NCBI RefSeq assembly: GCF_003576645.1
Contig: NC_044916.1
Span: forward strand, 21,617,546 to 21,681,545
Source: Ipomoea triloba
Lineage: Eukaryota > Streptophyta > Magnoliopsida > Solanales > Convolvulaceae
Reading direction: 5' to 3'
Length of the DNA: 64,000 bases
The notes beneath the pieces are model-generated. The model ran no database searches, was not told the origin of the DNA, and saw only the letters and a program-made list of their open reading frames with translations. Position numbers and translations under genes: made by a program. Of the stretch, positions 45,487 to 57,385 are shown one piece after another. Each line of letters starts with the position of its first letter. Position 1 is the stretch's first letter.

Positions 45487-45771
45487 GCTCTCGTGGTCCA
45501 AACTCCATCTTATTTCAATGTATTGATACTAATGTTGTTCTTGGTCTTACTTCTTTGAATCTTTTCCACTAAACTATGTTATGTAAACTTTCCCTTAATC
45601 TTAATACATATATCTTCTGCTGGGGGTGTTGCGTGAGTTTACTTATTCATGTTTAGTAGAATTGTTGTCAAACTTACCATATGCGCTGAAAATAAAATCA
45701 ATGTTTTTTTTCTTTTTCAAATCAGCCATATAAGTAAGTATAAGTGTTGGCATCATCAAAAAGGGGGAAAT
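45487..45771 (+). other. 3' untranslated region and polypurine tract, copy 2
   Basis: AT-rich sequence with TTGCGTGAGTTT, ending with the polypurine tract AAAAAGGGGGAAA (45758-45770) just before LTR-C. No gene seen. Confidence 0.85.
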
Positions 45772-47617
45772 TGTTAGGAACATCATGTAATAGGTTTTGA
45801 TGATACCAACTGTTAAGTAAGAATCCCCAAGTCTCGATACATAGGCAAAACAATGTAAGTTCGATAAGTAAACTAAGAGCGAAAATACAACCGGGTAATT
45901 TGAGCTCAACTCGGGAAATATTTAAGCTTAAGGTAAACTTGTTTGAACAACTTAGAAGTTTTCGTGTTGTAAGCAAACAGATAGATCAGAAGCAGGCACG
46001 AGACAACTCTGGAGGAATAAGGGTCTACGAGACATCAACTAAGTCTCGAGACACAAGCCAAGTTCGAGAGGTAAGGACCTCTCGATATACCTATCGAGTT
46101 CGAGACGTAAAGAACATTCGAGAGATAGACCTCTCGATACATGGGATTGAAACATCAAGTGATCGAGACATCTTATATGGTCTCGATAAACCGGCACTTC
46201 TCCAAGAGGCTGAATGTTAGTCAACATGTGCAGACAAATACTCTAAGTTTGGAGAAGAAGAATATCATGGAGATAAAATATTGAAGAAGTGCTGAGCGGG
46301 AGGTTTCAAAATGGACGGAAGTGGATGACACGTCAGACCTCCACCACAAACGGTCAAAAGGTGCACCAATGCTGAAGTGGTCTGATTCCCTACAAACAAG
46401 GAATAATGGGAATATAAAAAGAGTAACTTTATCCAAAAGAAGCAAGTGAAGCATGAGCTCAAGAAAGTGGAATATGGAATATTCACTACAAAACAAAAGG
46501 CTCAAGTTACAAGACCACTACTCCATGAAAAATGCTAAAAATATGCAAGACCCATGATCAGCATGGGAGACAAATTTCAAACGGAATAATTTTCCCTCCA
46601 ACGGAATTATTCCTCTACTCTCATATATAAGGACGTAAAGACACAAAGAAAAGAAGTGGAGAAAAATAAGGAAGTAGGAAAAAGAGGTTCAAAAGAAGTG
46701 GAGAAAAATAAGGAAGTAGGAAAAAGAGGTTCAAAAGGTTAACAAGAGGTGTCTGATAAAACGTTCTAGTGCAAAGTGCTTAACTTGGGATACCATCCTG
46801 ATATTCAATACAGCGAGAGAACACATCTTAGTGTTCGAAGAGAGTTACAAAGCTAAACTGTTATACATCCAGAAGGTGACCAAAGCTGCTCTACATCAAG
46901 GCTGATTCAACGATAGCTTGTGGTCAGATTGGAGATTGTTACATTCAACTGTGACTATCAACAACATCTTGCTTTGGATTAAGTGAGGGAGGCGGAGTAT
47001 CCTGGCAGCTGTCCGAGCGAAAGAAACCTGAGGCTTGACGCGGGCTTGGTGATCAAAGGTCAAGTGCTCGAGAGGTGGAGTAACTGGAAGCGGGGAGAAA
47101 AACCTGAGGAGAGGCGGAGTAACCTGGCTGCTGTCCGAGCGAAAGAAACCTGAGGCTTGACGCGGGCTTGGTGATCAAAGGTCAAGTGCTCGAGAGGTGG
47201 AGTAACTGGAAGCGGGGAGAAAAACCTGAGGAGAGGCGGAGTAACCTGGCTGCTGTCCGAGCGAAAGAAACCTGAGGCTTGACGCGGGCTTGGTGATCAA
47301 AGGTCAAGTGCTCGAGAGGTGGAGTAACTGGAAGCGGGGCGAAAAACCTGAGGCTTGAGGCGGGCTTGGTGATCAAAGCTCAAGCGCTCGTTATTCTACT
47401 AGAAAGGGAAGTTTTTAGTGCAATCCTTCCAGGGAGTTTCTGGAAGAAGAGTGGAAGTAGGCGGGTTGGCCGAACCACTTAAAAATCTCTCTTGCACTTA
47501 CTTTCTGCTTTTATCTCTCGCTAACTTCTCGATTGCACTGCATATAATCATACCTCTCGAATTAACCCAAACTCGTGCTAACTAAAAGGGGATAACATTT
47601 CCGCTGCGCATAAAACT
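45772..47617 (+). repeat. LTR-C, truncated at its 3' end
   Basis: Starts TGTTAGG, with TATATAA at 46624-46630. It includes a 42-bp exact duplication at 46652-46735 and three 122-bp minisatellite units. It stops at GCATAAAACT, where LTR-D continues for about 145 bp, and joins env-like ORF sequence at 47621. No LTR end and no PBS are present. Confidence 0.88.
46991..47395 (+). repeat. 122-bp minisatellite in the LTR
   Basis: Three units start at 46991, 47113 and 47235. Each holds GGCGGAGTAACCTGG, TTGACGCGGGCTTGGTGATC and CTCGAGAGGTGGAGTAACTG. LTR-D has about two shorter units (50817-51090). The GC-rich units stand out from the AT-rich LTR. Confidence 0.88.
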
Positions 47618-47620
47618 ATA

Positions 47621-49371
47621 GCTGACACTCCTACTCCAACTGCAGCCACAATCCCTTGTCCCAAGTGAGTGAATCTGCTCTAGAAGACCAGGTACCTTCG
47701 AGAGGTGAATCCGAGACCTCTGAAGCACATGAGGTGGCACCTAACTCTGTCTTACTACTGCCACCACCTGAGTCCACACCCTCGAATGCAACAGATGAAG
47801 CTCAGACAGTTCGAGGGGTGAAATTTTGTTGCTCCAACTCCCAGGCTTTCCCATCGATATGGTTAATAGGGAAAGGTGGAGTGCACCAGTTGCTCCTGAG
47901 ATAATAGATATTCCAGATTCACCAGAGCATACTGAAGTGCAAACAAGTGAGCAACAAGAGCAGAATGCAGAGCTCCTGCTGGTTCGAGAGTACTGATGGA
48001 TGATACATCGAAGGTGGAAACCGGGAAGCACCTGCTCGATCACTAGTCCAACCTCCCAGTCAGATGATCACGTTCCCAGCACTGGTTCGAGAGGTAGTGT
48101 TGAGGGGGAACCTCATCATGGATGGAAACAGGGAAGCAGTCAATCACCGAAGACCACACCTTGGCCTACCTACCTTACCAGCTGCTGAAGCTGAGGCTCC
48201 AGGTTCGAGAGGTGAGAGCAAGAAGTGATCCATCCCTCAGGTGGAAACGGGAAGCACCTGAATGGGCTACCTTCGAGCTCTGATCCTGTGTCCCTGTGAT
48301 CCTCAGGAAGTCAGTCGAGAGGTGGACTCGCAATTGCAAGTCATGGGTGGAAATCTGGAAGCACCCAAGTCCCCTCCAACGAAAGGTACATCTCGATCCT
48401 CATCTCCTACTTCTGACTATGATCAACAGGCCGAAGAAGTCTTCATTGGCGAAGTGCGTCAATTCATGGCTGATCAATCTCAGAAGATGGCTCAGCTCGA
48501 AAGAATACTCGCTGTGGTCCGCAATGCTGCAATGCCTGCTGCTGGCACAAGTGAATCCCAAGGCCGTCATGCCGAACTTCTCGAACAGGCGATATGGGCT
48601 GAGGATGCAGCACGGAAAGCCACTGATGAAGCCGCTGTAGCTCGAGCAGAGGCTGCAAGTGCGAGGGCTGAATTAGCCGAGATGCGAGCAGAGCTGCGAG
48701 CCTTCCAATATTCCAGTGAACTTCGACAGGATGTGATGAAGGCCATACTCGATGACCTGTCGAACCAAGTCCCTGCCCAACTTCAAGCTATTTTCGAAGG
48801 TATGTCCACCCTCCTCTCCCGTACTGATGATGCCAACAAGGGGGAAAATAAAGAGAAAAAGAAGGGGGATACAACGGGAAAGAAAAGGGCAGCAAGTGAA
48901 CCAGCTGGACCACCTCCAAAAATACCAAGAATCATGAGCAAAGCAGTGGAGGATGCTAAACAGGCAGAAAACCTAAGGGTCCAGCGTACACTGGAAATGG
49001 AGAGAAGGAGAGAAGAGGACAGAGAAAGAAGAAGAAAAAGACAAGAACGACAGTCAGAAGAAGAAAGGAAGATAGATCTTCTCATGACAAACTTTAAGTT
49101 TGGGAACAGAGAAGACACTGAACAAATTCTGACTCTGGAGATATTCAAGCTTCTGAAAATCACTGGAATATCAACACACAGCAACATGTCTCCAGAAGAA
49201 TGCATTGCTTGGTGGAAAGATGGAGTAATTGATGGTGAGTTCGTGGGGGAAGCCTACAGGAACTACAGGCATCTAGATGTCACAGATGAATACTTAAGCC
49301 TGGTAAATCCGAAAGACCCCATCAAGACACGAGAAGCCATTAACAAGAAAAGGAAAGGCAACAAGAAGTAA
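47621..49371 (+). pseudogene. env-like ORF, copy 3 (5'-truncated)
   Basis: Corresponds to the last ~1,520 bp of the intact ORF plus the ~220-bp extra segment also seen in copy 1. There are frameshifts between about 47640 and 48310. The frame is open from 48262 to the TAA at 49369-49371 and covers the coiled coil and C-terminal domain. It has no promoter or start of its own. Confidence 0.85.
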
Positions 49372-49654
49372 GCTCTCGTGGTCCAAACTCCATCTTATTT
49401 CAATGTATTGATACTTATGTTGTTCTTGGTCTTACTTCTTTGAATCTTTTCCACTAAACTCTGTTATGTAAACATTCCCTTAATCTTAATACATATATCT
49501 TCTGCTGGGGGTGTTGCGTGAGTTTACTTATTCATGTTTAGTAGAATTGTTGTCAAACTTACCATATGCGCTGAAAATAAAATCAATGCTTTTTCTTTTT
49601 CAAATCAGCCATATAAGTAAGTATAAGTGTTGGCATCATCAAAAAGGGGGAAAT
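49372..49654 (+). other. 3' untranslated region and polypurine tract, copy 3
   Basis: Nearly identical to 45487-45771, ending AAAAAGGGGGAAA before LTR-D. No gene seen. Confidence 0.85.
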
Positions 49655-51456
49655 TGTTAGGAACATCATGTAATAGGTTTTGATGATACCAACTGTTAAG
49701 TAAGAATCCCCAAGTCTCGATACATAGGCAAAACAATGTAAGTTCGATAAGTAAACTAAGAGCGAAAATACAACCGGGTAATTTGAGCTCAACTCGGGAA
49801 ATATTTAAGCTTAAGGTAAACTTGTTTGAACAACTTAGAAGTTTTCGTGTTGTAAGCAAACAGATAGATCAGAAGCAGGCACGAGACAACTCTGGAGGAA
49901 TAAGGGTCTACGAGACATCAACTAAGTCTCGAGACACAAGCCAAGTTCGAGAGGTAAGGACCTCTCGATATACCTATCGAGTTCGAGACGTAAAGAATAT
50001 TCGAGAGATAGACCTCTCGATACATGGGATTGAAACATCAAGTGGTCGAGACATCTTTTATGGTCTCGATAAACCGGCACTTCTCCAAGAGGCTGAATGT
50101 TAGTCAACATGTGCAGATAAAATACTCTAAGTTTGGAGAAGAAGAATATCATGGAGATAAAATATTGAAGAGGTGCTGAGCGGGAGGTTTCAAAATGGAC
50201 GGAAGTGGATGACACGTCAGACCTCCACCACAAACGGTCAAGAAGTGCACCAATCCTGAAGTGGTCAGATTCCCCAAACAAGGAATGATGGGAACATAAA
50301 AAGAGTAACTTTATCCAAAAGAAGCAAGTGAAGCATGAACTCAAGAAAGTGGAATATGGAATATTCACTACAAAACAAAAGGCTCAAGTTACAAGACCAC
50401 TACTCCATGAAAAATGCTGAAATTGTGCAAAGACCCATGTTCGGCGTGGGAGACCAATTTCAAACGGAATAGTTTTCCCTCCAACGGAACTATTCTTCTA
50501 CTCTCATATATAAGGACGTAAAGACACAGAAGAAACAGGGGTTGTAAAAGAGGTCAAGAGGTTAACAAGAGGTGTCTGATAAAAACGTTCCAGTGCAAAG
50601 TGCTTAACTTGGAATATCATCCTGATATTCAATACAGCGAGAGAACACATCTTAGTGTTCGAAGAGAGTTACAAAGCTAAACTGTTATACATCCAGAAGG
50701 TGACCAAAGCTGCTCTACATCGAAGTTGATTCAACGATAGCTTGTGGTCAGATTGGAGTCTGTTACATTCAACTGTGACAACCAAAAACACCTTGCTTTG
50801 GATTAAGCAAGAGAGGTGGAGTAACCTGGCAGCTGTCCGAGTGAAAGAAACCTGAGGCTTGACGCGGGCTTGGTGATCAAAGGTCAAGTGCTCGAGAGGT
50901 GGAGTAGCTGGAAGCGGGGAGAAAGACCTTGGAGAGGCGGAGTAACCTGGGAGCTGTCTTGTGAAGATCCTGAGGCTTGACGCGGGCTTGGTGATCAAAG
51001 GTCAAGTGCTCGAGAGGTGGAGTAACAAGAAGCGGGGCGAAAAACCTGAGGCTTGAGGCGGGCTTCGTGATCAAAGCTCAAGCGCTCGATATTGTACTAA
51101 AAAGGGAAGTTTTTAGTGCAATCCTTCCAGGGAGTTTCTGGAAGAAGAGTGGACGTAGGCGGGTTGGCCGAACCACTTAAAAATCTCTCTTGCATTTACT
51201 TACTGTTTTTATCTCTCGCTAACCTCTCGATTGCACTGCATATAAACGCACCTCTCGAACTAACTCAAACTCGTGCTAACTAAAAGGGGATAACATTTCC
51301 GCTGCGCATAAAACTTTGTCTTCACCTCGTGAGGTATCGAACCTAAACATCCTAAGTTCAATACACACGAGAGGTCGAAAAGATTTGCAAAATCTTATAC
51401 AAGTCTATTCACCCCCCCCCCCTCTAGACTTGTACCCCATCCCCTTGGGACCAACA
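49655..51456 (+). repeat. LTR-D (3' LTR), complete, 1,802 bp
   Basis: Runs from TGTTAGGAAC to GGGACCAACA. Landmarks: a cluster of CTCGAGAC, TTCGAGAGGT and ACCTCTCGA in both orientations (49927-50024), TATA box TATATAA (50507-50513), a GC-rich minisatellite (50817-51090), and a poly-C tract near 51411-51422. It is the only uninterrupted LTR of the block and serves as reference for the others. Confidence 0.92.
50507..50513 (+). promoter_or_regulatory. LTR TATA box
   Basis: TATATAA within CTCTCATATATAAGGACG, about 850 bp into the LTR. It is conserved in LTR-A (25030), LTR-B (35902) and LTR-C (46624), and is the likely Pol II start region. Confidence 0.65.
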
Positions 51457-51461
51457 CCTTA
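51457..51461. repeat. Target-site duplication, right (CCTTA)
   Basis: Directly follows CCAACA and matches 24172-24176. Confidence 0.9.
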
Positions 51462-51681
51462 GAGCAATTCCATTAGGGCATTTTTAGCTATAAGATAAAA
51501 CGCTGCATTGAAATGGAAAAATATCCAAATTAGTGCATCTAAGACACACAAGAAGAAAACAGAACAAGTCCAACCAGAGCAGTTTTCTAATCACAGCATT
51601 TGTGTGACAAAACTGTAGTTTTAACTTTAATCTTACGCTTATAGCAGGCTATTAAGTATAAATAATAATGTGGACAGCAAA

Positions 51682-51754
51682 TCCGTTGTAGTCTAGTCTA
51701 TTAGGATACTCGGCTCTCACCCGAGAGACCCGGGTTTAATTCCCAGCAACGGAA
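51682..51754 (+). tRNA. tRNA-Glu(CTC) copy G26, D-loop GG lost
   Basis: D-loop TCTATT, B box TTTAATT (both CpG bases changed), and T-stem G64-to-A. Likely a pseudogene. Confidence 0.5.
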
Positions 51755-51812
51755 ACTCTTTTTATGCTTTGATTTTGCACCGCGCATTCACGGCGGAAGG
51801 GAAAAAGGATAT

Positions 51813-51897
51813 GAGGGTGAGAGAGGCTCGGACTCTCAACCTCAGGGTCACTCAGAAGCTATGAAACCTGCGGGCTAGCCAACTACACCACCACCCC
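51813..51897 (-). tRNA. tRNA-Met(CAT) copy M27, degenerate
   Basis: Discriminator and acceptor changed (plus strand GAGGGTG), T-loop GTCCGAGCC, and anticodon-stem and D-arm changes. Likely inactive. Confidence 0.5.
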
Positions 51898-52622
51898 ATA
51901 TTGACACATAACTTTTAGAGAAGACTATTTTATAGATGTTTTGCTGGAACTGTGGGCTTTTACATTTTAGAGCAGAGGTGTAGTAAATTTAGTAATAAAG
52001 TGAATAGAGATTAATGAGGGGAACTAGTATAGCTTAATAAAGAAGGGTAGGGCCTTTCTTTACACTATTCAAGTCATTAGGCTACCACGAGAGCACACTC
52101 AGGCCTTTTGGGAACAGAAGCTAGGAAGAAGAAGAAGAAGAAAATCGAAGAAGGGAAAAGATCCTTTTTAATTATTTGTGGTCTCAGCTCTTGGCTCTCA
52201 ACCCTTTATTCTCTGTGCCTCTTCTTTCTGCTCCACCTTGGAGTACAGGGGATAATCTAACTTATACCACCATTCTCTATTGTATCATTCAACCTATCAA
52301 TCTTAGGGAATGTCAATTATGCTTAAGCAATATCATAGACTTAACGTCTATGGATCATAGACGAGACCCACTTCATTGAGTGCTCTTCTGTCACGCCTCC
52401 TTAGAGCAATTCCATTAGTGCATTTTTAGCTATAAGATAAAACGCTGCATTGAAATGGAAATATCCAAATTAGTGCTTCTAAGACACAGAAGAAGAAAAC
52501 CGAACAAGTCCAACCGGAGAAGTTTTGTAATCACAGCATTTGTGTGACAAAACTGTAGTTTTAACTTTAATCTTACGCTTATAGCAAGCTATTAAGTATA
52601 AATAATAGGGTAGAGCAGCAAA

Positions 52623-52695
52623 TCCGTTGTTGTTTAGTCGATTAGGATACTCGGCTCTCACCCGAGAGACCCGGGTTTGATTCCCGGCAACGGAA
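52623..52695 (+). tRNA. tRNA-Glu(CTC) copy G27, A- and B-box variants
   Basis: A box GTTGTTTAGTCGATT and B box TTTGATT; other stems consensus. Shared with G32. Confidence 0.65.
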
Positions 52696-52753
52696 ACTCT
52701 TTCTACGCTTTGATTTTGCGCCATGCGTTCACTGCGAAGCGGAAAAAGGATAT

Positions 52754-52838
52754 TGGGGTGAGAGAGGCTCGAACTCTCGACCTCAGGATCACTCAAAAGC
52801 TATGAGACTTACGCACTGGCCAACTGCTCCACCACCCC
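52754..52838 (-). tRNA. tRNA-Met(CAT) copy M28, D-arm damaged
   Basis: D-arm changes (plus strand GCACTGGCC and CTGCTCC) plus one intron base. B box intact. Confidence 0.7.
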
Positions 52839-53563
52839 ATGTTGACACGTAGCTTTTATAGAAGACTATTTTATAGATGTTTTGCTGGAACTTTGGGCTT
52901 TTACATTTTAGAGTAGGGGTGTAGTAAATTTAGTAATAATGTGAATAGAGATTAATGAGGGGAACTAGTATAGCTTAAATAAGAAGGGTAGGGCCTTTGT
53001 TTACACTATTCAAGGCATTAGGCTACCATGAGAGCACACTCAGGCCTTTTGGGAAGAGAAGCTAGAAAGAAGAAGAAGAAGAAAATCAAAGAAGGGAAAA
53101 GATCCTTTTTAATTATTTGTGGTCTCAGCTCTTGGCTCTCAACCCTTTATTCTCTGTGCCTCTTCTTTCTGCTCCACCTTGGAGTACAGGGGATAGTCTA
53201 ACTTATACCACCATTCTCTATTGTATCATTCAACCTATCAATCTTAGGGAATGTCAATTATGCTTAAGCACTATCATAGACTAAACGTCTATGGATCATA
53301 GGCGAGACCCACTTCATTGAGTGCTCTTCTGTCACGCCTTCTTAGAGTAATTCCATTAGTGCATTTTTAGCTATAAGAGAAAACGCTGCATTGAAATGGA
53401 AATATCCAAATTAGTGCTTCTAAGACACACAAGAAGAAAACAGAACAAGTCCAACCGGAGCAGTTTTGTAATCACAGCATTTGTGTGACAAAACTGTAGT
53501 TTTAACTTTAATCTTACGCTTATAGCAGGCTATTAAGTATAAATAATAGGGTGGAGCAGCAAA

Positions 53564-53636
53564 TCTGTTGTAGTCTAGTCGGTTAGGATACTCGGCTCTC
53601 ACCCGAGAGACCCGGGTTCGATTCCCGGCAACGGAA
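53564..53636 (+). tRNA. tRNA-Glu(CTC) copy G28, near consensus
   Basis: Only C3-to-T in the acceptor (a wobble with G70). B box intact. Likely functional. Confidence 0.9.
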
Positions 53637-53694
53637 ACTCCTTTTATGCTTTGATTTTGTACCGCGCGTTCACGGCGGAGGGGAAAAAGGATAT

Positions 53695-53779
53695 TGGGGT
53701 GAGAGAGGCTCGAACTCTCAACCTCAGGATCACTCAGAAGCTATGAGACCTACGCGCTAGCCAACTGCGCCACCACCCC
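53695..53779 (-). tRNA. tRNA-Met(CAT) copy M29, consensus
   Basis: Identical to the 941-1025 copy. Confidence 0.95.
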
Positions 53780-54506
53780 ATGTTGACACTTAGCTTTTAG
53801 AGAAGACTGTTTTATAGATGTTTTGCTGGAATTGTGGGCTTTTATATTTTAGAGCAGGGGTGTAGTAAATTTAGTAATAATGTGAATAGAGATTAATGAG
53901 GGGAACTAGTATAGCTTAAATAAGAAGGGTAGGGCCTTTGTTTACACTATTCAAGGCATTAGGCTACCATGAGAGCACACTCAGGCCTTTTGGGAAGAGA
54001 AGCTAGAAAGAAGAAGAAGAAGAAAATAAAAGAAGGGAAAAGATCCTTTTTAATTATTTGTGGTCTCAGCTCTTGGCTCTCAACCCTTTATTCTCTGTGC
54101 CTCTTCTTTCTGCTCCACCTTGGAGTACATGGGATAGTCTAACTTATACCACCATTCTCTTTTGTATCATTCAACCTATCAATCTTAGGGAATGTCAATT
54201 ATGCTTAAGCAATATCATAGACTTAACCTCTATGGATCATAGGCGAGACCCACTTCATTGAGTGCTCTTCTGTCACGCCTCCTTAGAGCAATTCCATTAG
54301 GGCATTTTTAGCTATAAGATAAAACGCTGCATTGAAATGGAAAAATATCCAAATTAGTGCATCTAAGACACACAAGAAGAAAACAGAACAAGTCCAACCA
54401 GAGCAGTTTTGTAATCACAGCATTTGTGTGACAAAACTGTAGTTTTAACTTTCATCTTACGCTTATAGCAGGCTATTAAGTATAAATAATAGGGTGGAGC
54501 GGCAAA

Positions 54507-54621
54507 TCTGTTGTAGTCTAGTCGGTTAGGATACTCGGCTCTCACCCGAGAGACCCGGGTTTGATTCTTAGGATACTCGGCTCTCACCCGAGAGACCCGG
54601 GTTTGATTCCCGGCAACGGAA
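54507..54621 (+). pseudogene. tRNA-Glu copy G29 with duplicated anticodon arm
   Basis: A 42-bp exact tandem duplication (54526-54567 and 54568-54609) repeats the D-stem end, whole anticodon arm, variable loop and T-loop, giving 115 bp with two CTC anticodons. It cannot fold as one normal tRNA. Both T-loops read TTTGATT. Confidence 0.85.
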
Positions 54622-54721
54622 ACTCTTTCTACGCTTTGATTTTGCGCCATGCGTTCACTGCGAAGCGGAAAAAGGATATTGGGGTGAGAGAGGCTCGAAC
54701 TCTCGACCTCAGGATCACTAT

Positions 54722-54806
54722 TGGGGTGAGAGAGGCTCGAACTCTCGACCTCAGGATCACTCAAAAGCTATGAGACTTACGCACTGGCCAACTGCTCCAC
54801 CACCCC
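54722..54806 (-). tRNA. tRNA-Met(CAT) copy M30 with a duplicated 3' segment
   Basis: A full-length gene lies at 54722-54806. The 42 bp 54720-54761 is preceded by an exact copy at 54678-54719, so a second T-arm and acceptor strand lie just downstream on the minus strand. D-arm changes are as in M28. Confidence 0.65.
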
Positions 54807-55531
54807 ATGTTGACACATAGCTTTTATAGAAGACTATTTTATAGATGTTTTGCTGGAACTTTGGGCTTTTACATTTTAGAGTAGGGGTGTAGTAAATTTT
54901 GTAATAATGTGAATAGAGATTAATGTGGGGAACTAGTATAGCTTAATAAAGAAGGGTAGGGCCTTTGTTTACACTATTCAAGGCATTAGGCTACCATGAG
55001 AGCACACTCAAGCCTTTTGGGAAGAGAAGCTAGGAAGAAGAAGAAGAAGAAAATCAAAGAAGGTAAAAGATCCTTTTTAATTATTTGTTGTCTCAGCTCT
55101 TGGATCTCAACCCTTTATTTCCTGTGCCTCTTCTTTCTACTCCACCTTGGAGTACAGGGGATAGTCTAACTTATACCACCATTCTCTATTGTATCATTCA
55201 ACCTATCAATCTTAGGGAATGTCAATTATGCTTAAGCACTATCATAGACTAAACGTCTATGGATCATAGGCGAGACCCACTTCATTGAGTGCTCTTCTGT
55301 CACGCCTTCTTAGAGTAATTCCATTAGTGCATTTTTAGCTATAAGAGAAAACGCTGCATTGAAATGGAAATATCCAAATTAGTGCTTCTAAGACACACAA
55401 GAAGAAAACAGAACAAGTCCAACCGGAGCAGTTTTGTAATCACAGCATTTGTGTGACAAAACTGTAGTTTTAACTTTCATCTTACGCTTATAGCAGGCTA
55501 TTAAGTATAAATAACAGGGTGGAGCAGCAAA

Positions 55532-55604
55532 TTTGTTGTAGTCTAGTCGGTTAGGATACTCGGCTCTCACCCGAGAGACCCGGGTTTGATTCCCGGCAAC
55601 GGAA
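55532..55604 (+). tRNA. tRNA-Glu(CTC) copy G30, B-box TTTGATT
   Basis: Acceptor TTTGTTG, B-box C-to-T; same as G25 on the left side. Confidence 0.7.
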
Positions 55605-55661
55605 ACTCTTTTTATGCTTTGATATTGCACCGCGCATTCACGGCGGAGGGGAAAAAGGATA

Positions 55662-55727
55662 ACTCTCAACCTCAGGATCACTCAGAAGCTATGAGACCTA
55701 CGCGCTAGCCAACTGCGCCACCACCCC
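55662..55727 (-). pseudogene. tRNA-Met copy M31, 3' end deleted
   Basis: Same deletion as 23613-23678: the acceptor 3' strand and most of the T-arm are gone. Confidence 0.9.
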
Positions 55728-56454
55728 ATGTTGACACATAACTTTTAGAGAAGACTATTTTATAGATGTTTTGCTGGAACTATGGGCTTTTACATTTTAG
55801 AGCAGGGGTGTAGTAAATTTAGTAATAATGTGAATAGAGATTAATGAGGGGAACTAGTATAGCTTAATAAAGAAGGGTAGGGCCTTTGTTTACACTATTC
55901 AAGGCATTAGGCTACCATGAGAGCACACTCAGGCCTTTTGGGAACAGAAGCTAGGAAGAAGAAGAAGAACAAAATCGAAGAAGGGAAAAGATCCTTTTTA
56001 ATTATTTGTGGTCTCAGCTCTTGGCTCTCAACCCTTTATTCTCTGTGCCTCTTCTTTCTGCTCCACCTTGGAGTACATGGGATAGTCTAACTTATACCAC
56101 CATTCTCTATTGTATCATTCAACCTATCAATCTTAGGGAATGTCAATTATGCTTAAGCACTATCATAGACTAAACGTCTATGGATCATAGGCGAGACCAA
56201 CTTCATTGAGTGCTCTTCTGTCACGCCTCCTTAGAGCAATTCCATTAGGGCATTTTTAGCTATAAGATAAAACGCTGCATTGAAATGGAAAAATATCCAA
56301 ATTAGTGCATCTAAGACACACAAGAAGAAAACAGAACAAGTCCAACCAGAGCAGTTTTGTAATCACAGCATTTGTGTGACAAAACTGTAGTTTTAACTTT
56401 AATCTTACGCTTATAGCAGGCTATTAAGTATAAATAATAGGGTGGAGCAGCAAA

Positions 56455-56527
56455 TCTGTTGTAGTCTAGTCGGTTAGGATACTCGGCTCTCACCCGAGAG
56501 ACCCGGGTTTGATTCTCGGCAACGGAA
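56455..56527 (+). tRNA. tRNA-Glu(CTC) copy G31, B-box TTTGATT
   Basis: Acceptor TCTGTTG, B-box C-to-T, one T-stem C-to-T (TCTCGG). Confidence 0.68.
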
Positions 56528-56585
56528 ACTTTTTTTATGCTTTGATTTTGCACAACGCGTTAACGGCGGAGCAGAAAAAGGATAT

Positions 56586-56670
56586 TGGGGTGAGAGAAGC
56601 TTGAACTCTAAACCTCAAGATCACTCAAAAACTATGAGACCTACGCACTAGCCAACTACGCCACCACCAC
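56586..56670 (-). tRNA. tRNA-Met(CAT) copy M32, strongly degenerate
   Basis: Changes in the T-arm (AAGCTTGAACTCTAAACC), intron, D-arm (CTACGCC) and acceptor (ACCAC). Anticodon CAT retained. Likely a pseudogene. Confidence 0.5.
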
Positions 56671-57385
56671 ATATTAACTGATAACTATTAGAGAAGACTA
56701 TTTTATAGATGTTCTGCTTGGAACTGTGGGCTTTTACATTTTGGAGAAGGGGTGTAGTAAATTTAGTAATAATGTGAATAGAAATTAATGAGGGGAACTA
56801 GTATAGCTTAATAGGGCCTTTGTTTACACTATTCAAGGCATTAGGCTACCATGAGAGCACACTCAGGCCTTTTGGGAACAGAAGCTAGAAAGAAGAAGAA
56901 GAAGAAAATCGAAAAGGGAAAAGATCCTTTTTAATTATTTGTGGTCTCAGTTCTTGGCTCTCAACCCTTTATTCTCTGTGCCTCTTCTTTCTGCTCCACC
57001 TTGGAGTACATGGGATAGTCTAACTTATACCACCATTCTCTATTGTATCATTCAACCTATCAATCTTAGGGAATGTCAATTATGCTTAAGCAATATCATA
57101 GACTTAACGTCTATGGATCATAGGCGAGACCGACTTCATTGAGTGCTCTTCTGTCACGCCTCCTTAGAGCAATTCCATTAGTGCATTTTTAGCTATAAGA
57201 TAAAACGCTGCATTGAAATGGAAATATCCAAATTAGTGCTTCTAAGACACAGAAGAAGAAAACCGAACAAGTCCAACCGGAGCAGTTTTGTAATCACAGC
57301 ATTTGTGTGACAAAACTGTAGTTTTAACTTTAGTCTTACGCTTATAGCAAGCTATTAAGTATAAATAATAGGCTAGAGCAGCAAA

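Larger units (their letters stand above)
24177..51456 (+). mobile_element. Composite Ty1/copia (Sirevirus-type) retroelement block, 27.3 kb
   Basis: Bounded by TGTTAGG and CCAACA and by CCTTA duplications. Order: LTR-A, initiator-Met PBS, gag-pol copy 1, env-like copy 1, PPT, truncated LTR-B, gag-pol copy 2, env-like copy 2 (intact), PPT, truncated LTR-C, partial env-like copy 3, PPT, LTR-D. The domain order protease, integrase, reverse transcriptase is copia type. A long extra ORF after pol, large LTRs and repeated short motifs fit the Sirevirus genus. Recombination among copies, or collapse of copies during assembly, explains the structure better than one insertion alone. Confidence 0.9.
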
